Program-made: the position numbers and the translations under genes
Notes under the pieces: generated by a model
Told to the model about the DNA's origin: nothing
The model's database searches: none
The model's input: the letters and a program-made list of their open reading frames with translations, nothing else
In this document: one piece after another, positions 31,422 through 43,002 of the stretch
How positions within the stretch are numbered: the first letter of the stretch is position 1
How the letters are laid out: every line of letters starts with the position of its first letter
Source: Staphylococcus pettenkoferi
Lineage (GTDB): Bacteria; Bacillota; Bacilli; Staphylococcales; Staphylococcaceae
DNA length: 64,000 nucleotides
Assembly (NCBI RefSeq): GCF_002902685.1
Contig: NZ_PPRN01000033.1
Span: forward strand, 24,137-88,136
Direction of reading: 5' to 3'

Positions 31422-31901
31422 TTAAGATAGAAACGATTCTTTAAATACACTAACTACTATATTTAAAGCAAATGAGTGCAATGATAATGTTTGCCACATA
31501 CAAATATTGTCTAGCTCAGAGCACCTCATCCAACTAAATTTGAACTAAGCGTGAACTCATGATGGGGTGCGCGCTTTTTTATATTCAGCAATATATAACG
31601 AAACCCTTTTATCGTTATAGAGCAGTCAGGTAATGAGCTCATCAATCTATTTAATGAGCTTATTCATACATAATTTAGGCATAGTGAAACATATCGACAT
31701 AACCCGTGGATGACTCACAACATCATCTGCGGGTTAAATCGTTTCAAACTGGGAAACTTTAAAGATAGTGGAAGTGAACTAGTCTGACAGAATGTAGCCC
31801 ATCATGTTCGTACACAGACTCGTCCATCGTCTAGTCATATACACTAAAGGGTAATTCGTGTACAATATATAGCAAGTGCAAGATAAACGGAGGTTCAAAG
31901 C
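31422..31901 (+). terminator. Spacer after rplQ with superoperon terminator at 31521-31580
   Basis: No gene is seen. GCACCTCATC (31521-31530) pairs with GATGGGGTGC (31561-31570) across a loop of about 30 bases, and GCGC plus a T-run follow, which suits the end of the S10-spc-alpha transcript. Further on, AACCCGTGGATGA (about 31699-31711) pairs with TCATCTGCGGGTT (about 31723-31735); it has no T-run and its role is unknown. TACAAT at about 31861 may be the -10 of the ecfA1 promoter, without a clear -35. Confidence 0.7.
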
Positions 31902-32711
31902 ATGGAAAGCTTCGATTCGGTAATCACGTTTGAAGATATTTCCTTTCGATATCAAGAGGAAGGACCCGCAATATTAGAATATATTAACTTTGATATCCCA
32001 CGTGGCAAATGGACATCCATAGTGGGACATAATGGATCAGGCAAGTCAACTTTGACTAAACTAATGATGGGAATAGAACATCCTCAAGAAGGACAGATCT
32101 ATTTCAATCAACAACCGATATCCGATATGGAATTAGAAACGTTGCGTAAACATATTGGAATTGTCTTTCAGAACCCTGAGAACCAATTTGTCGGTTCCAC
32201 TGTTGAATTTGATGTTGCGTTTGGTTTGGAGAATCATTCGACAGATTACGAAACGATGCACCGAATCGTTCCACAGGTGTTGGAAGATGTAAATATGTTT
32301 CAATACAAAGACAGCGAACCCTCCGCGTTATCTGGTGGACAAAAGCAACGCGTCGCAATTGCAGGCGTGCTTGCTCTAAATACGGACGTCATCATACTAG
32401 ATGAAGCAACCTCTATGTTAGATCCTGAAGGTCGCAATGAGCTCATCACTTTGATTAAAAGGCTACAGGCAGAGAAGAACGTGACAATCATCTCAATCAC
32501 ACATGATTTAAGTGAAGTCGTTGATTCTGACTATATGATCGTGATTGATCAAGGACGCGTTTATACAGAAGGATCGCCCCAATCTGTTTTTGATTCACAA
32601 CATGATTTAGAACACATTGGTCTCGATTTGCCTTTTGCGATGCGTATGTATAAAGCTTTAGGGCATGAGACTCAATATGTGACCTATGACGAGTTGGTGA
32701 AGATGTTATGA
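31902..32711 (+). CDS. ecfA1: ECF transporter ATPase EcfA1
   Basis: One of two ATPases of the shared energy-coupling factor module that powers uptake of vitamins and metals through exchangeable S components. The 269-residue protein has Walker [11 protein letters not shown]-loop [10 protein letters not shown], the signature [10 protein letters not shown], Walker [13 protein letters not shown] and the switch His in SITHD. An ECF-type acidic/aromatic C-terminal region follows. ACGGAGG precedes ATG 31902. It forms an operon with ecfA2, ecfT and truA: its stop overlaps the ecfA2 start in ATGA. Confidence 0.98.
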   Translation: MESFDSVITFEDISFRYQEEGPAILEYINFDIPRGKWTSIVGHNGSGKSTLTKLMMGIEHPQEGQIYFNQQPISDMELETLRKHIGIVFQNPENQFVGSTVEFDVAFGLENHSTDYETMHRIVPQVLEDVNMFQYKDSEPSALSGGQKQRVAIAGVLALNTDVIILDEATSMLDPEGRNELITLIKRLQAEKNVTIISITHDLSEVVDSDYMIVIDQGRVYTEGSPQSVFDSQHDLEHIGLDLPFAMRMYKALGHETQYVTYDELVKML

Positions 32712-33568
32712 TGATTCATTTTCAAGAAGTAGAGCAAGTCTATCAACCAAAGACACCTCATGAGTTTGTCGCATTAAAAAATGTCACTACACAGTTTGAC
32801 GGAGGTAAATATTACGCGATCATCGGCCATACAGGCTCAGGAAAGTCCACACTTATCCAACATATTAATGGCTTGCTGAAACCGACTAAAGGGTCAGTCG
32901 ATGTCAATGGCACGCGTATTACCGCAAAGACGAAAGACAAGGCTTTACGAGATATTCGTAAACATGTAGGAATGGTCTTCCAATTTCCTGAATCTCAACT
33001 ATTCGAAGACAATGTAGAACGTGAAATTCGCTTCGGTCCGCAGAACTTCAAGATGGATCAAGAAGAGGTGCTCAAGCGGGCGAAAGCTTTATTCAAAGAG
33101 TTTGGCTTTCAGGAAGATATTATGGCACGCTCACCATTCCAGATGTCTGGGGGTCAAATGCGCAAGATCGCATTAACTTCAATATTAGCTATGGATCCTA
33201 ACGTGATCATACTCGACGAACCTACTGCAGGCCTAGATCCACATAGTAAGTTACAAGTGATGCAGTTGATTAAAAGGCTCCAGAAAGAAGAAGGCAAGAC
33301 GATCATTCTGATATCACATGAGATGAATGATGTAGCTCAATATGCGGATGAAGTCAAAGTGATGCGACAGGGTCAAGTGGTCGAGACATTGACACCACGT
33401 GAGTTGTTTAGCGACCCAACTAGAGTTGAAGCGCTCCATTTAGAGTTGCCTGATATCGTTCAACTTCAGAGAGATGTTGAACATCGTCATCAAATAAAAT
33501 TCGAACGTACCGCTTTAACTGAAGAAGAATTTGTAGCGATGTATAAGGAGTGGCAGCATGAAAGATAA
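32708..33568 (+). CDS. ecfA2: ECF transporter ATPase EcfA2
   Basis: The second ATPase (286 residues), which pairs with EcfA1. Walker [11 protein letters not shown]-loop [10 protein letters not shown], signature [10 protein letters not shown], Walker [13 protein letters not shown] and SHEMND switch are present. The signature and Q-loop differ from EcfA1 in the way expected for an asymmetric pair. It overlaps ecfA1 by four bases and ecfT by eleven, so the complex is made in step. Confidence 0.98.
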   Translation: MMIHFQEVEQVYQPKTPHEFVALKNVTTQFDGGKYYAIIGHTGSGKSTLIQHINGLLKPTKGSVDVNGTRITAKTKDKALRDIRKHVGMVFQFPESQLFEDNVEREIRFGPQNFKMDQEEVLKRAKALFKEFGFQEDIMARSPFQMSGGQMRKIALTSILAMDPNVIILDEPTAGLDPHSKLQVMQLIKRLQKEEGKTIILISHEMNDVAQYADEVKVMRQGQVVETLTPRELFSDPTRVEALHLELPDIVQLQRDVEHRHQIKFERTALTEEEFVAMYKEWQHER

Positions 33569-34364
33569 ATTTATACTCGGCCGCTATTTACCGTTAGACA
33601 GTGTCATTCATCGTTTAGACCCACGCGCGAAGTTTATCTTTGTCTTTCTGTTTATTATACTCGTCTTTTTCGCTCACTCGGTTGCGACTTATCTATGGCT
33701 ATTCCTGCTGATCTTTTCAGCCATGCAGCTTGCGAAGATTCGACCATGGTATATTGTAAAAGGGCTAACGCCATTGTGGATATTTTTAGCGCTCACCTTT
33801 GTGATGCATCTCTTCCTAACTAAGGGAGGAACGCGACTCATTCAGGTAGGCATGATCTCGATTGATTCCAATGGGATTATTGAAGGAATCTACATCGTGC
33901 TGCGATTGATGTTCATCATGATGATTTCAACCATTTTAACATTGTCTACAAGCCCATTAGATTTAACACATGCCTTTGATAAACTACTTTCGCCATTAAA
34001 GTTGGTCAAAGTACCCGTGCAACAGTTGAGTTTGATGATGTCGATTGCTTTACGCTTTATACCGACGTTAATGGAAGAGTTAGACAAGATTATTCTTGCG
34101 CAGAAATCGCGTGGATCTGAAATCAGTTCAGGAAGTCTCATCACACGGTTGCGGGCGTTCGTACCTTTATTGATCCCGCTATTTATCTCGGCATTTCAAC
34201 GAGCAGAAGATTTAGCGATTGCGATGGAAGTGAGAGGTTATGATGTTGATCGAGAACGTACCAACTACCGTCGACTCCACTGGAAATTCAAGGATACTTG
34301 CTTCCTACTATCGATCATTCCAATCGCGCTTATTCTATTTGGATTAAAATACTTAGGAGTGTAA
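33558..34364 (+). CDS. ecfT: ECF transporter transmembrane scaffold EcfT
   Basis: EcfT (268 residues) is the membrane scaffold joining the ATPase pair to S components such as those for riboflavin, biotin, folate or thiamine. It has about five to six hydrophobic segments, and the coupling helices carry the A-R-x type motifs seen as AQKSRGSEI and AMEVRGYDV, which dock on the ATPases. AAGGAGTGG lies inside the end of ecfA2. No S component is encoded beside it, so it serves units encoded elsewhere. Confidence 0.97.
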   Translation: MKDKFILGRYLPLDSVIHRLDPRAKFIFVFLFIILVFFAHSVATYLWLFLLIFSAMQLAKIRPWYIVKGLTPLWIFLALTFVMHLFLTKGGTRLIQVGMISIDSNGIIEGIYIVLRLMFIMMISTILTLSTSPLDLTHAFDKLLSPLKLVKVPVQQLSLMMSIALRFIPTLMEELDKIILAQKSRGSEISSGSLITRLRAFVPLLIPLFISAFQRAEDLAIAMEVRGYDVDRERTNYRRLHWKFKDTCFLLSIIPIALILFGLKYLGV

Positions 34365-34370
34365 TTACGA

Positions 34371-35174
34371 ATGCGTGTATTAGTTAATATAGCGTATATG
34401 GGTCGCGACTATTTAGGATTTCAAATTCAACAGAATGGTCGAACGATTCAACAACAATTTGAAAAGATATTGAAACGTATGCACAAACGTCATGTACGCA
34501 TCCACCCAACAAGTCGTACTGACCGAGGTGTACATGCGTTAAATCAATACTTTCACTTTGATACGGAATTGAATATCACACCTGAGAAGTGGCAATATGC
34601 GATGAATAGTGCTTTGCCAGATGATATTTACGTGCACGATATTCAGTTTGTGAGTGATGACTTCCACTGCCGTTATGATTGTGTAGGGAAGACGTATCGC
34701 TATAAGATCTATCAAGACGCACACAAAGATCCTTTTCAAAGTGGGCTAAAGACGTACATTCCTTATCAGCTGGATATTGAGTCGATGCAAGAAGCGGCAC
34801 AAGCTTTCGTAGGCACGCATGATTTCACAGGCTTTTGTTCTCAAAAGACAGAGGTTGAAAGTAAAGTGCGAACGCTCTATGAAAGTCGTGTAGAAATTAC
34901 TGACGATGGCTTTGATTATGTCGTGACAGGTTCAGGCTTTCTTTATAATATGGTCCGTGTACTGGTCGCTTTTTTACTCCAAGTAGGACAAGGTAAGAAA
35001 CGTCCTGAAGATGTGCCACGGCTATTGGAAGCTAAAGATCGTAACCAGATGCCATTTACTGCTCCGGCAGCAGGTTTGTATTTAGAAAAAGTCTATTTAT
35101 CGCCAGAATCGTTAATACAAGACTTTGGCGAAGATATACGAATACATCGAAAAAAATCATTAGAAAATGACTGA
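34371..35174 (+). CDS. truA: tRNA pseudouridine(38-40) synthase TruA
   Basis: TruA makes pseudouridine at positions 38-40 of the tRNA anticodon arm. The 267-residue protein has the catalytic aspartate in [12 protein letters not shown], plus YRYKIY and [14 protein letters not shown], all family motifs. TAGGAGTG precedes ATG 34371, six bases after the ecfT stop. The ecfA1-ecfA2-ecfT-truA-rplM-rpsI order is common in Firmicutes. Confidence 0.98.
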   Translation: MRVLVNIAYMGRDYLGFQIQQNGRTIQQQFEKILKRMHKRHVRIHPTSRTDRGVHALNQYFHFDTELNITPEKWQYAMNSALPDDIYVHDIQFVSDDFHCRYDCVGKTYRYKIYQDAHKDPFQSGLKTYIPYQLDIESMQEAAQAFVGTHDFTGFCSQKTEVESKVRTLYESRVEITDDGFDYVVTGSGFLYNMVRVLVAFLLQVGQGKKRPEDVPRLLEAKDRNQMPFTAPAAGLYLEKVYLSPESLIQDFGEDIRIHRKKSLEND

Positions 35175-35180
35175 ATGACA

Positions 35181-35375
35181 TTGACAAAATGGGTTATAAA
35201 TTATACGATTATTAACGGTATTGTTTTATATCACCCCACGATAAGCCCCGGAAACTTATTGTGTTACAAGATATAGAAGCAGGTAGAACTAACAGTAATT
35301 AATAAATGAAATCTAAGCTTTAAATCGTAACAACATTTAATGAGATAACCATTTATTTACTAGGAGGACAATATT
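35181..35375 (+). promoter_or_regulatory. rplM-rpsI promoter and candidate L13-type leader
   Basis: TTGACA (35181-35186) and TACGAT (35204-35209), spaced 17 bp, form a plausible promoter. The leader that follows has a nested stem: CACGATAAG (35237-35245) with CTTATTGTG (35255-35263) around CCCCGGAAA, and outside it TATATC with GATATA. A structured leader at exactly this place, before rplM in Firmicutes, is known as the L13 leader. Identity with that motif is from memory and not tested here. Confidence 0.55.
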
Positions 35376-35813
35376 ATGCGTCAAACATTTATGGCTAACG
35401 AATCAAATATTGAACGCAAATGGTATGTTATTGATGCGGCTGGACAAACGCTTGGTCGTCTTTCTTCAGAAGTAGCAGCTATTTTACGCGGTAAAAATAA
35501 AGTAACTTACACACCACACGTTGACACAGGTGACTATGTCATCATCATCAACGCTTCAGAAATTCAATTCACTGGTAGAAAGGACAAAGATAAAGTCTAC
35601 TACCATCACTCAAATCACCCAGGCGGTATTAAATCAATCACTGCTGGTGAATTAAGAAAAAATAACCCTGAACGTTTATTAGAAACTTCAATCAAAGGTA
35701 TGTTACCAAACACACGTTTAGGTGAAAAACAAGGCAAGAAATTATTTGTATATGGTGGCGCTGAACATCCACACGCTGCACAACAACCAGAAAACTACGA
35801 GTTACGTGGTTAA
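35376..35813 (+). CDS. rplM: 50S ribosomal protein L13
   Basis: L13 (145 residues) is an early 50S assembly protein. [39 protein letters not shown] and [19 protein letters not shown] are conserved. ATG 35376 follows CTAGGAGGA; a second ATG five codons later is possible. Confidence 0.99.
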   Translation: MRQTFMANESNIERKWYVIDAAGQTLGRLSSEVAAILRGKNKVTYTPHVDTGDYVIIINASEIQFTGRKDKDKVYYHHSNHPGGIKSITAGELRKNNPERLLETSIKGMLPNTRLGEKQGKKLFVYGGAEHPHAAQQPENYELRG

Positions 35814-35832
35814 TTAGAAGGAGGAAATTACA

Positions 35833-36225
35833 TTGGCACAAGTTGAATATAGAGGCACAGGCCGTCGTAAAAACTCAGTAGCACGTGTTCGTTTAGTACC
35901 AGGTGAAGGTAACATCAAAGTAAACGAACGTGACGTACGCGATTACTTACCATTCGAATCTTTAATCTTAGACTTAAGTCAACCATTTGATGTAACTGAA
36001 ACTAAAGGTAACTACGATGTATTAGTTAACGTTCATGGTGGTGGCTTCACTGGACAAGCACAAGCTATCCGTCACGGTATCGCTCGTGCATTATTAGAAG
36101 CAGACCCTGAATACAGAGGTTCTTTAAAACGCGCAGGTCTCTTAACTCGTGACCCACGTATGAAAGAACGTAAAAAACCAGGTCTTAAAAAAGCACGTCG
36201 TTCTCCACAATTCTCAAAACGTTAA
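35833..36225 (+). CDS. rpsI: 30S ribosomal protein S9
   Basis: S9 (130 residues) reaches the P site with its C-terminal tail. It starts at TTG 35833 ([19 protein letters not shown]) after GAAGGAGG, and ends in [12 protein letters not shown], the invariant tail that contacts P-site tRNA. It is co-transcribed with rplM, 19 bp apart. Confidence 0.99.
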   Translation: MAQVEYRGTGRRKNSVARVRLVPGEGNIKVNERDVRDYLPFESLILDLSQPFDVTETKGNYDVLVNVHGGGFTGQAQAIRHGIARALLEADPEYRGSLKRAGLLTRDPRMKERKKPGLKKARRSPQFSKR

Positions 36226-36243
36226 TTTGTGGTTCGATACGAA

Positions 36244-36278
36244 AACACTTCCCAAAGCGATGGGAAGTGTTTTTTTTT
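36244..36278. terminator. Terminator after rpsI, also facing the sirtuin gene
   Basis: AACACTTCCCA pairs with TGGGAAGTGTT around AAGCGA, followed by eight T residues on the plus strand. It lies between the converging rpsI and sirtuin genes. Confidence 0.9.
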
Positions 36279-36293
36279 ATCTTGAAATATGAA

Positions 36294-37028
36294 CTATGAT
36301 TTATCATTTAATGCTTCGACCACATCTACCATATCATCGTGGATGACTATGTCTGCTGAATTGTCGTAAGGTGTTTGATCTCGATTAATAATGACGAAAT
36401 GGTCACCTTGGAAGTTGGAAACCAGTCCAGCTGCAGGTTGCACAACTAAAGAAGTGCCTAATACCACAAGTGTGTCAGCAGATGTTAATTTGTTTAATGC
36501 GCGACTGATCGTTTCCTGATTGAGCATTTCTCCATAAAGCACGATATCTGGACGAATAGGTCCACCACAACGCTCACACTCTTTGAGTGTCTTCTCCATA
36601 ACTTCTTCTTTCGTATATTCAGCGTCGCAATTTAAACAGTAGAAACGATTTAATGTCCCATGTAGTTCATCGACATTATGGCTACCTGCATCACTATGCA
36701 AACCATCGATGTTTTGCGTAATGACACCTAGCGCACGTCCTTCATCTTCAAGTTGTGCAATCCATTCATGGACGGGGTTAGGCGCTTTATCCGACATGAG
36801 TAAGCGTTTGTGTGTGAAGTTAATATAGCCTTCTGGATCTGCATTTAAATAATCACGGCTGAGCAAATACTCTGGAGAGTAGCCGTCTTTGGAAATTTCA
36901 TCGAATAAACCACCCATTGAACGAAAGTCCGGAATACCACTAGCTACGGACACACCCGCACCTGTGAAGAACACGATACGTTCCGATTCATCGATAATCG
37001 TCTTCAATTTAGTGATTTGAACTGTCAT
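36294..37028 (-). CDS. Sir2-family NAD-dependent protein deacylase
   Basis: An NAD-dependent lysine deacetylase/deacylase of about 244 residues. The NAD-binding GAGVSVASGIPDFRS, TQNIDGLH and the catalytic histidine in LHGTLNRFYC are present. A complete zinc site is formed by CLNC and CERC. It is a class M/III type close to the S. aureus chromosomal sirtuin and not a macrodomain-linked SirTM. I place the start at ATG 37028 because GAGGTG ends six to seven bases before it; ATG 37031 directly before it is equally possible, and an upstream ATG at 37091 adds 20 residues without a ribosome site. It converges on rpsI. Confidence 0.92.
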   Translation of the reverse strand: MTVQITKLKTIIDESERIVFFTGAGVSVASGIPDFRSMGGLFDEISKDGYSPEYLLSRDYLNADPEGYINFTHKRLLMSDKAPNPVHEWIAQLEDEGRALGVITQNIDGLHSDAGSHNVDELHGTLNRFYCLNCDAEYTKEEVMEKTLKECERCGGPIRPDIVLYGEMLNQETISRALNKLTSADTLVVLGTSLVVQPAAGLVSNFQGDHFVIINRDQTPYDNSADIVIHDDMVDVVEALNDKS

Positions 37029-37185
37029 CATTAACACCTCTATTTGATATTTATCAGAGTTATTACCTTTATTATAATACATATGAGACATTTTACCTAT
37101 TTAAGAAAAATGACTTAGAGTATGGTATAGTATGACATATTGATAGGACAATAATGAACGCTGATACGCAGAGCGAGGGATTGAT

Positions 37186-37944
37186 GTGAATAAATTTGAA
37201 CGACTCGAAGAAATTACGAAATTGATTAATAAAAAAGGGTCAGTGACGACAAATGAAATCGTCGCGGATTTAAATGTATCGGATATGACAGTGAGACGAG
37301 ATTTGAGTGAACTTGAAGAACAAGGCGTGCTAACGAAGATATATGGAGGCGCGCGCAGTAATGATTTAACTCAATACAGAGAGCGTTCTCACAAGGAGAA
37401 ACATACGGAACATGTGACGGAAAAAAGAACTATTGCCCATCAGGCGGCTGCAATTATTGAAGAAGGGGACAATATCTTCTTAGGGCCGGGTACAACGATT
37501 GAAATTCTGGCCGAAGAAATTGATCATCAGAAGTTAACCGTCATTACCAATTGTCTTCCAGTATTCGAAATTCTAAATAAGAAGAAATCACTCGATTTTA
37601 AAGTCTTCTTACTAGGTGGCACTATGCGTGACATTACCCAGTCCTTCGTAGGGGAGATGACGAATACGATATTGAGTAATCTGAAGTTCAATAAGATGTT
37701 CTTTAGCAGTAATGCGGTGAACAATGGCTATGCGATGACATCTTCAGTCGAGGAAGCTTACACGCAACAACTCGCGTTAAATCATTCGCTTGAAACGTAT
37801 TTGCTTGTAGATAGTTCTAAAGTCTTCAAAGAGGATTTCAATCAGTTCTGTGACATTACAGAAGTGACAGGTATATATACAGATGCTCTACGTAAGGATG
37901 CCATTGATTATTTGATGGATTACAATAAGAAGGTTTATTATTAA
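37186..37944 (+). CDS. lacR: Lactose operon repressor LacR (DeoR family)
   Basis: A 252-residue DeoR-type regulator. The N-terminal helix-turn-helix ([32 protein letters not shown]) is followed by a sugar-phosphate sensor domain of the ISOCOT fold ([27 protein letters not shown]). In staphylococci LacR represses the lac operon until tagatose-6-phosphate binds. It starts with GTG 37186 after GAGGGA. It has its own transcription unit: about 400 bp separates it from lacA. Confidence 0.93.
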   Translation: MNKFERLEEITKLINKKGSVTTNEIVADLNVSDMTVRRDLSELEEQGVLTKIYGGARSNDLTQYRERSHKEKHTEHVTEKRTIAHQAAAIIEEGDNIFLGPGTTIEILAEEIDHQKLTVITNCLPVFEILNKKKSLDFKVFLLGGTMRDITQSFVGEMTNTILSNLKFNKMFFSSNAVNNGYAMTSSVEEAYTQQLALNHSLETYLLVDSSKVFKEDFNQFCDITEVTGIYTDALRKDAIDYLMDYNKKVYY

Positions 37945-38350
37945 GTTTTGTTTGAAGTTGGCTGTTATGGTATGGAAAATACTGAAACTTTAAAGTAATG
38001 GGTTTATTGCGACGATAGGTAGAGATGGTTATAGTGCTGGCGAGTTGGATAAAATGAAAAGTTAAGAAGAATGTATAAGTAGAGTGGTGACAAATAAAGT
38101 GTTGCTGTTCTACTTTTTTATGTTTCACAGATATGTATAGTGCCGAGAGTTTCAAGATAGATATCTGCGAGGGTGTAGATTCTAGACTCAATTCAATAGT
38201 TCAAGTTTTAGTCTCATTCAACATCAGTAAACATTTAATGTTTATTTATGTTGTTTTATGTTGATTTATTGTTTGTTTATGTTTATACTAAAAGTGATCA
38301 AATAAAGCGCTTTCATCATTGATTAATATTCGAAGTGGGAAGGAATCGTC
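37945..38350 (+). promoter_or_regulatory. lac control region: repeats, cre site and lacA promoter
   Basis: This 406-bp spacer holds no gene. Its last 150 bp contain reiterated TGTTTA/ATGTTG units at about 38238-38285 (for example TGTTTATTTATGTTG), likely the LacR operator region, since DeoR-type sugar repressors use TGTTT-rich repeats. TATACT at 38284-38289 may be the -10, with a weak -35 (TTGATT, 38259-38264). Just downstream, AAAGCGCTTT (38304-38313) within a TGWAANCGNTNWCA-like sequence (38302-38315) is a clear cre site for CcpA. GGGAAGGAA is the lacA ribosome site. Confidence 0.7.
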
Positions 38351-38779
38351 ATGATTGTAGTTATTGGTTCTGACAATACAGGTGTCAGATTGAAAGATTT
38401 ACTCATTAAGCACTTAAAGCAACAAGATTATGAAGTTGTGGATGCCACGCATGATCAAGAGCTGGATTTTGTAGAGGCGACGTTAGCTGTAACTCAAGCA
38501 TTAAAGCAACATAAGGATGCTTTAGCTATAGCGATCGATGCCTATGGAGTAGGGAGCTTTATCACAGCTACTAAAATTCCGGGTATTATTGCTGCTGAAG
38601 TTTCAGACGAACGCTCAGCATATATGACACGTGCACATAATAACTGTCAGCTCATCACTTTAGGTAGTGAAATTGTGGGTGATACGTTAGCCATCAACAT
38701 CGTCGAAGCATTTTTAACAGCAGGGTATGACGGAGGACGACACCAAATCAGAGTAGATATGTTAAATCAAATGTGCTAA
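38351..38779 (+). CDS. lacA: Galactose-6-phosphate isomerase subunit LacA
   Basis: LacA and LacB together isomerise galactose-6-phosphate to tagatose-6-phosphate, the first step of the tagatose pathway. The 142-residue LacA has the RpiB/LacAB fold: IVVIGSDNTGVRLKDLL at the start and DAYGVGSFITATKIPGIIAAEVSDERSAYMTRAHNNCQLITLGS in the core. It differs from LacB in lacking the usual C-G-T-G cysteine, as LacA subunits do. Seven bases separate it from the lacB ribosome site. Confidence 0.97.
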   Translation: MIVVIGSDNTGVRLKDLLIKHLKQQDYEVVDATHDQELDFVEATLAVTQALKQHKDALAIAIDAYGVGSFITATKIPGIIAAEVSDERSAYMTRAHNNCQLITLGSEIVGDTLAINIVEAFLTAGYDGGRHQIRVDMLNQMC

Positions 38780-38791
38780 AGGAAGATGATT

Positions 38792-39307
38792 ATGAAGATT
38801 GCGATTGGCTGTGACCATATTGTCACAGATACGAAGATGAATGTTTCTAAATACTTGAAAGATCAAGGCCACGAAGTTATCGATGTAGGAACGTATGACT
38901 TCGCGCGCACGCATTATCCTATATTTGGTCGAAAGGTCGGCGAGGCGGTCGTCCATCACGAAGCGGATCTTGGAATCTGTATTTGTGGAACCGGTGTAGG
39001 CATAACGAATGCTGCGAATAAAGTGCCTGGTGTGAGAGCAGGCTTAGTTAAAGACCTGATGACTGCACGCTATTCTAAAGAACAGTTGAATGCAAATGTT
39101 ATAGGTTTCGGCGGCCGAATCATCGGAGAATTACTGCTGTTCGATTTAATCGATGCATTTATTGCAGCGGAGTATCAACCGACGCCTGAGAACCAGCTAT
39201 TGATCGATAAGATGACTGAATTGGATAAGGCACGAGAGTATAATAGTGACGCTCATGTCTTTGATTCATTGCTGGAAAAGTGGAACAACGGCGAATACAC
39301 AGATTGA
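38792..39307 (+). CDS. lacB: Galactose-6-phosphate isomerase subunit LacB
   Basis: The second isomerase subunit (171 residues, the usual family length). [20 protein letters not shown] and the active-site [26 protein letters not shown] are typical. I use ATG 38792, because AAAGGAAG ends six bases before it, rather than ATG 38786. The next gene begins 30 bp later and is lacF. In the S. aureus operon lacC and lacD come between them; here they are absent. Confidence 0.97.
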   Translation: MKIAIGCDHIVTDTKMNVSKYLKDQGHEVIDVGTYDFARTHYPIFGRKVGEAVVHHEADLGICICGTGVGITNAANKVPGVRAGLVKDLMTARYSKEQLNANVIGFGGRIIGELLLFDLIDAFIAAEYQPTPENQLLIDKMTELDKAREYNSDAHVFDSLLEKWNNGEYTD

Positions 39308-39337
39308 CAACTGAATAACTTTAAAAGGGTGATTAAG

Positions 39338-39652
39338 ATGCAAAAAGAAGACGTACAAATGTTAGGTTTTGAAATTGTCGCATATGCAGGTGAAGCGAGA
39401 TCTAAGTTTCTGGAGGCACTCCAAGCTGCTAAAGATGGAGATATTGCAGGAGCTGAGTCACTCATAGAAGAAGGAAATCAAGTCATCACTAAAGCGCATA
39501 ATGCACAAACGGAATTGTTAGCGAACGAAGCACAAGGCAACGATATTCCATACAGTGTAACAATGATGCACGGTCAAGATCACTTGATGACGACGCTTGC
39601 CATTCGAGATTTAATGACGCATATTATTGAACTATATCAAAGAGAGCGGTGA
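39338..39652 (+). CDS. lacF: Lactose PTS enzyme IIA component LacF
   Basis: The 104-residue soluble IIA protein that takes phosphate from HPr and passes it to LacE. The phosphorylated histidine is His78 in [11 protein letters not shown], with His82 beside it. The start is ATG 39338 after AAAGGGTGA; an upstream GTG at 39329 lies inside that ribosome site. It is a trimeric helical-bundle family. Its stop lies just before the lacE start. Confidence 0.97.
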   Translation: MQKEDVQMLGFEIVAYAGEARSKFLEALQAAKDGDIAGAESLIEEGNQVITKAHNAQTELLANEAQGNDIPYSVTMMHGQDHLMTTLAIRDLMTHIIELYQRER

Positions 39653-39657
39653 ACAGC

Positions 39658-41397
39658 ATGAACAGACTGATTTCACAAATTGAGAAAGCAAAGCCATTTT
39701 TTGAGAAAATCTCAAGAAATATTTACTTAAGAGCTATCAGAGACGGCTTTATTGCAGCGATGCCAGTAATCTTATTCTCTAGTTTATTCTTACTCATCGC
39801 TTTCGTACCAAATATCTTCGGTTTCACGTGGTCTAAACATATGGAAGGCATCTTGATGAAACCCTACAATTACACGATGGGGTTAGTAGCTATTCTGGTA
39901 GCTGGAACGACAGCGAAGTCTTTGACAGACTCCTACAATCGAAAGCTTAAAGCGAACCAGCAACTGAACTTTATTTCTATTATGTTAGCTGCTATGTGTG
40001 GATTTTTGTTACTTTCTGCTGAACAAGCTAAAGAGGGCGGGTATTTAAATGCCTTTATGGGTACGAAAGGTTTATTAACGGCATTTTTAGCAGCGTTTAT
40101 CACAGTAGCTGTTTACAATTTCTGTATGAAGAAGAACATCACGATAAAGATGCCTAAAGAGGTACCGCCTAATATTTCTCAAGTGTTTAAGGATATCATT
40201 CCTTTCTCTATCGTTATCCTTATACTCTATGGTTTAGATTTACTCATTCACTCATTCATCCATACTACAGTAGCTGAAGCCATTCTTAAATTATTTGAAC
40301 CACTCTTTACTGCTGCGGATGGCTGGATTGGTATCACAATTATCTTTGGTGCCTTTGCGTTCTTCTGGTTCGTCGGTATACATGGTCCGTCTATAGTAGA
40401 ACCAGCTATTTCTGCTATTACTTATGCGAATATCGAAACGAACTTCAAACTTTTACACGCAGGCATGCACGCAGACAAAGTTATTACGTCAGGTACACAA
40501 ATGTTTATCGTTACATTAGGAGGTACGGGAGCCACACTTGTCGTTCCATTCATGTTTATGTGGTTAACAAAATCGAAACGTAATAAGGCGATCGGAAGAG
40601 CCTCAGTCGTTCCTACATTCTTCGGAGTGAATGAGCCTATTCTGTTCGGTGCGCCACTCGTCTTAAACCCTATTTTCTTCATACCTTTTGTCTTTGCACC
40701 GATTGCCAACGTCTGGATTTTTAAATTCTTCGTTGACGTATTAGGGATGAACAGCTTTAGTGTGAACTTACCGTGGACGACACCAGGACCACTAGGTATT
40801 ATCATGGGTACTGGATTTGGCGTATGGTCCTTTGTACTTGCTGCAGTTCTGATATTTGTAGATGTTACGATTTACTATCCTTTCTTAAAAGTATACGACA
40901 AAGGTATCTATTTAGAAGAACAAGAGAATGCTGATAATACCTCAACGAAAGCGTTAGAAGAAAAGGTGAAAGCAAACTTTGACACGACAAAAGCAGAACA
41001 AATCATGAGTAATCAACAGCAAGCAACAGAGAAATTAAATGAGGAGCATGAAGCGGTTGCCGCAAACACTTCATCTATTCAAGAAGAAACGAATGTCCTC
41101 GTCCTATGTGCAGGTGGGGGCACGAGTGGTTTGCTAGCAAATGCTTTAAACAAAGCAGCAGCAGAATACCATCAACCTATCACTGCAGCGGCAGGAAGTT
41201 ACGGTGCACATATGGATATTATGAAAGACTATCAGCTTGTCATTCTCGCACCACAAGTAGCATCCAACTATGAGGATATTAAATGTGACACCGATCGCTT
41301 AGGTATTAAATTAGCTAAAACGCAAGGTGTAGAATATATTAATTTGACTAGAATCGGTAAAGAAGCTCTAGAATTTGTACAAAAACAATTTAATTAA
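39658..41397 (+). CDS. lacE: Lactose PTS enzyme IICB component LacE
   Basis: Membrane permease plus IIB domain that imports lactose and phosphorylates it to lactose-6-phosphate. The IIC domain (about residues 1-410) has eight to ten helices with the conserved [14 protein letters not shown] and [17 protein letters not shown] charged linker (about 415-475) leads to IIB, whose phosphorylated Cys484 lies in [13 protein letters not shown] use ATG 39658, which follows AGAGAGCGG; a GTG three codons earlier (39649) overlaps lacF. It closely follows the S. aureus protein as I recall it, with a differing linker. Confidence 0.97.
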   Translation: MNRLISQIEKAKPFFEKISRNIYLRAIRDGFIAAMPVILFSSLFLLIAFVPNIFGFTWSKHMEGILMKPYNYTMGLVAILVAGTTAKSLTDSYNRKLKANQQLNFISIMLAAMCGFLLLSAEQAKEGGYLNAFMGTKGLLTAFLAAFITVAVYNFCMKKNITIKMPKEVPPNISQVFKDIIPFSIVILILYGLDLLIHSFIHTTVAEAILKLFEPLFTAADGWIGITIIFGAFAFFWFVGIHGPSIVEPAISAITYANIETNFKLLHAGMHADKVITSGTQMFIVTLGGTGATLVVPFMFMWLTKSKRNKAIGRASVVPTFFGVNEPILFGAPLVLNPIFFIPFVFAPIANVWIFKFFVDVLGMNSFSVNLPWTTPGPLGIIMGTGFGVWSFVLAAVLIFVDVTIYYPFLKVYDKGIYLEEQENADNTSTKALEEKVKANFDTTKAEQIMSNQQQATEKLNEEHEAVAANTSSIQEETNVLVLCAGGGTSGLLANALNKAAAEYHQPITAAAGSYGAHMDIMKDYQLVILAPQVASNYEDIKCDTDRLGIKLAKTQGVEYINLTRIGKEALEFVQKQFN

Positions 41398-42825
<1,428 letters not shown>

Positions 42826-42837
42826 TTGATAAGGAAG

Positions 42838-42884
42838 TGCAGAGTTTGGTGAGGTAGTATGACTTCATCGAACTCTGCATTTTG
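42838..42884 (+). terminator. Terminator of the lac operon
   Basis: TGCAGAGTT (42838-42846) pairs with AACTCTGCA (42871-42879) through a loop with further partial pairing, followed by TTTT. Confidence 0.82.
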
Positions 42885-43002
42885 CGATATGATAACGATT
42901 AATTTTTTCAAGTGTGTTACAACTGGTTAGCATGCTTTAAAGTACGCGATTACTTTAAATTAGTCTATACTTAAGTGTGATAACACTTAAAGGAGTCAAC
43001 AT

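Noticed and set aside
37856..38191. 111-codon minus-strand frame overlapping the end of lacR and the lac control region
   Set aside because: It overlaps a certain gene, has odd composition and lies across the regulatory spacer.
38217..38290. CRISPR-like repeat array
   Set aside because: The TGTTTA/ATGTTG units are short, irregular and without unique spacers; operator repeats explain them better.
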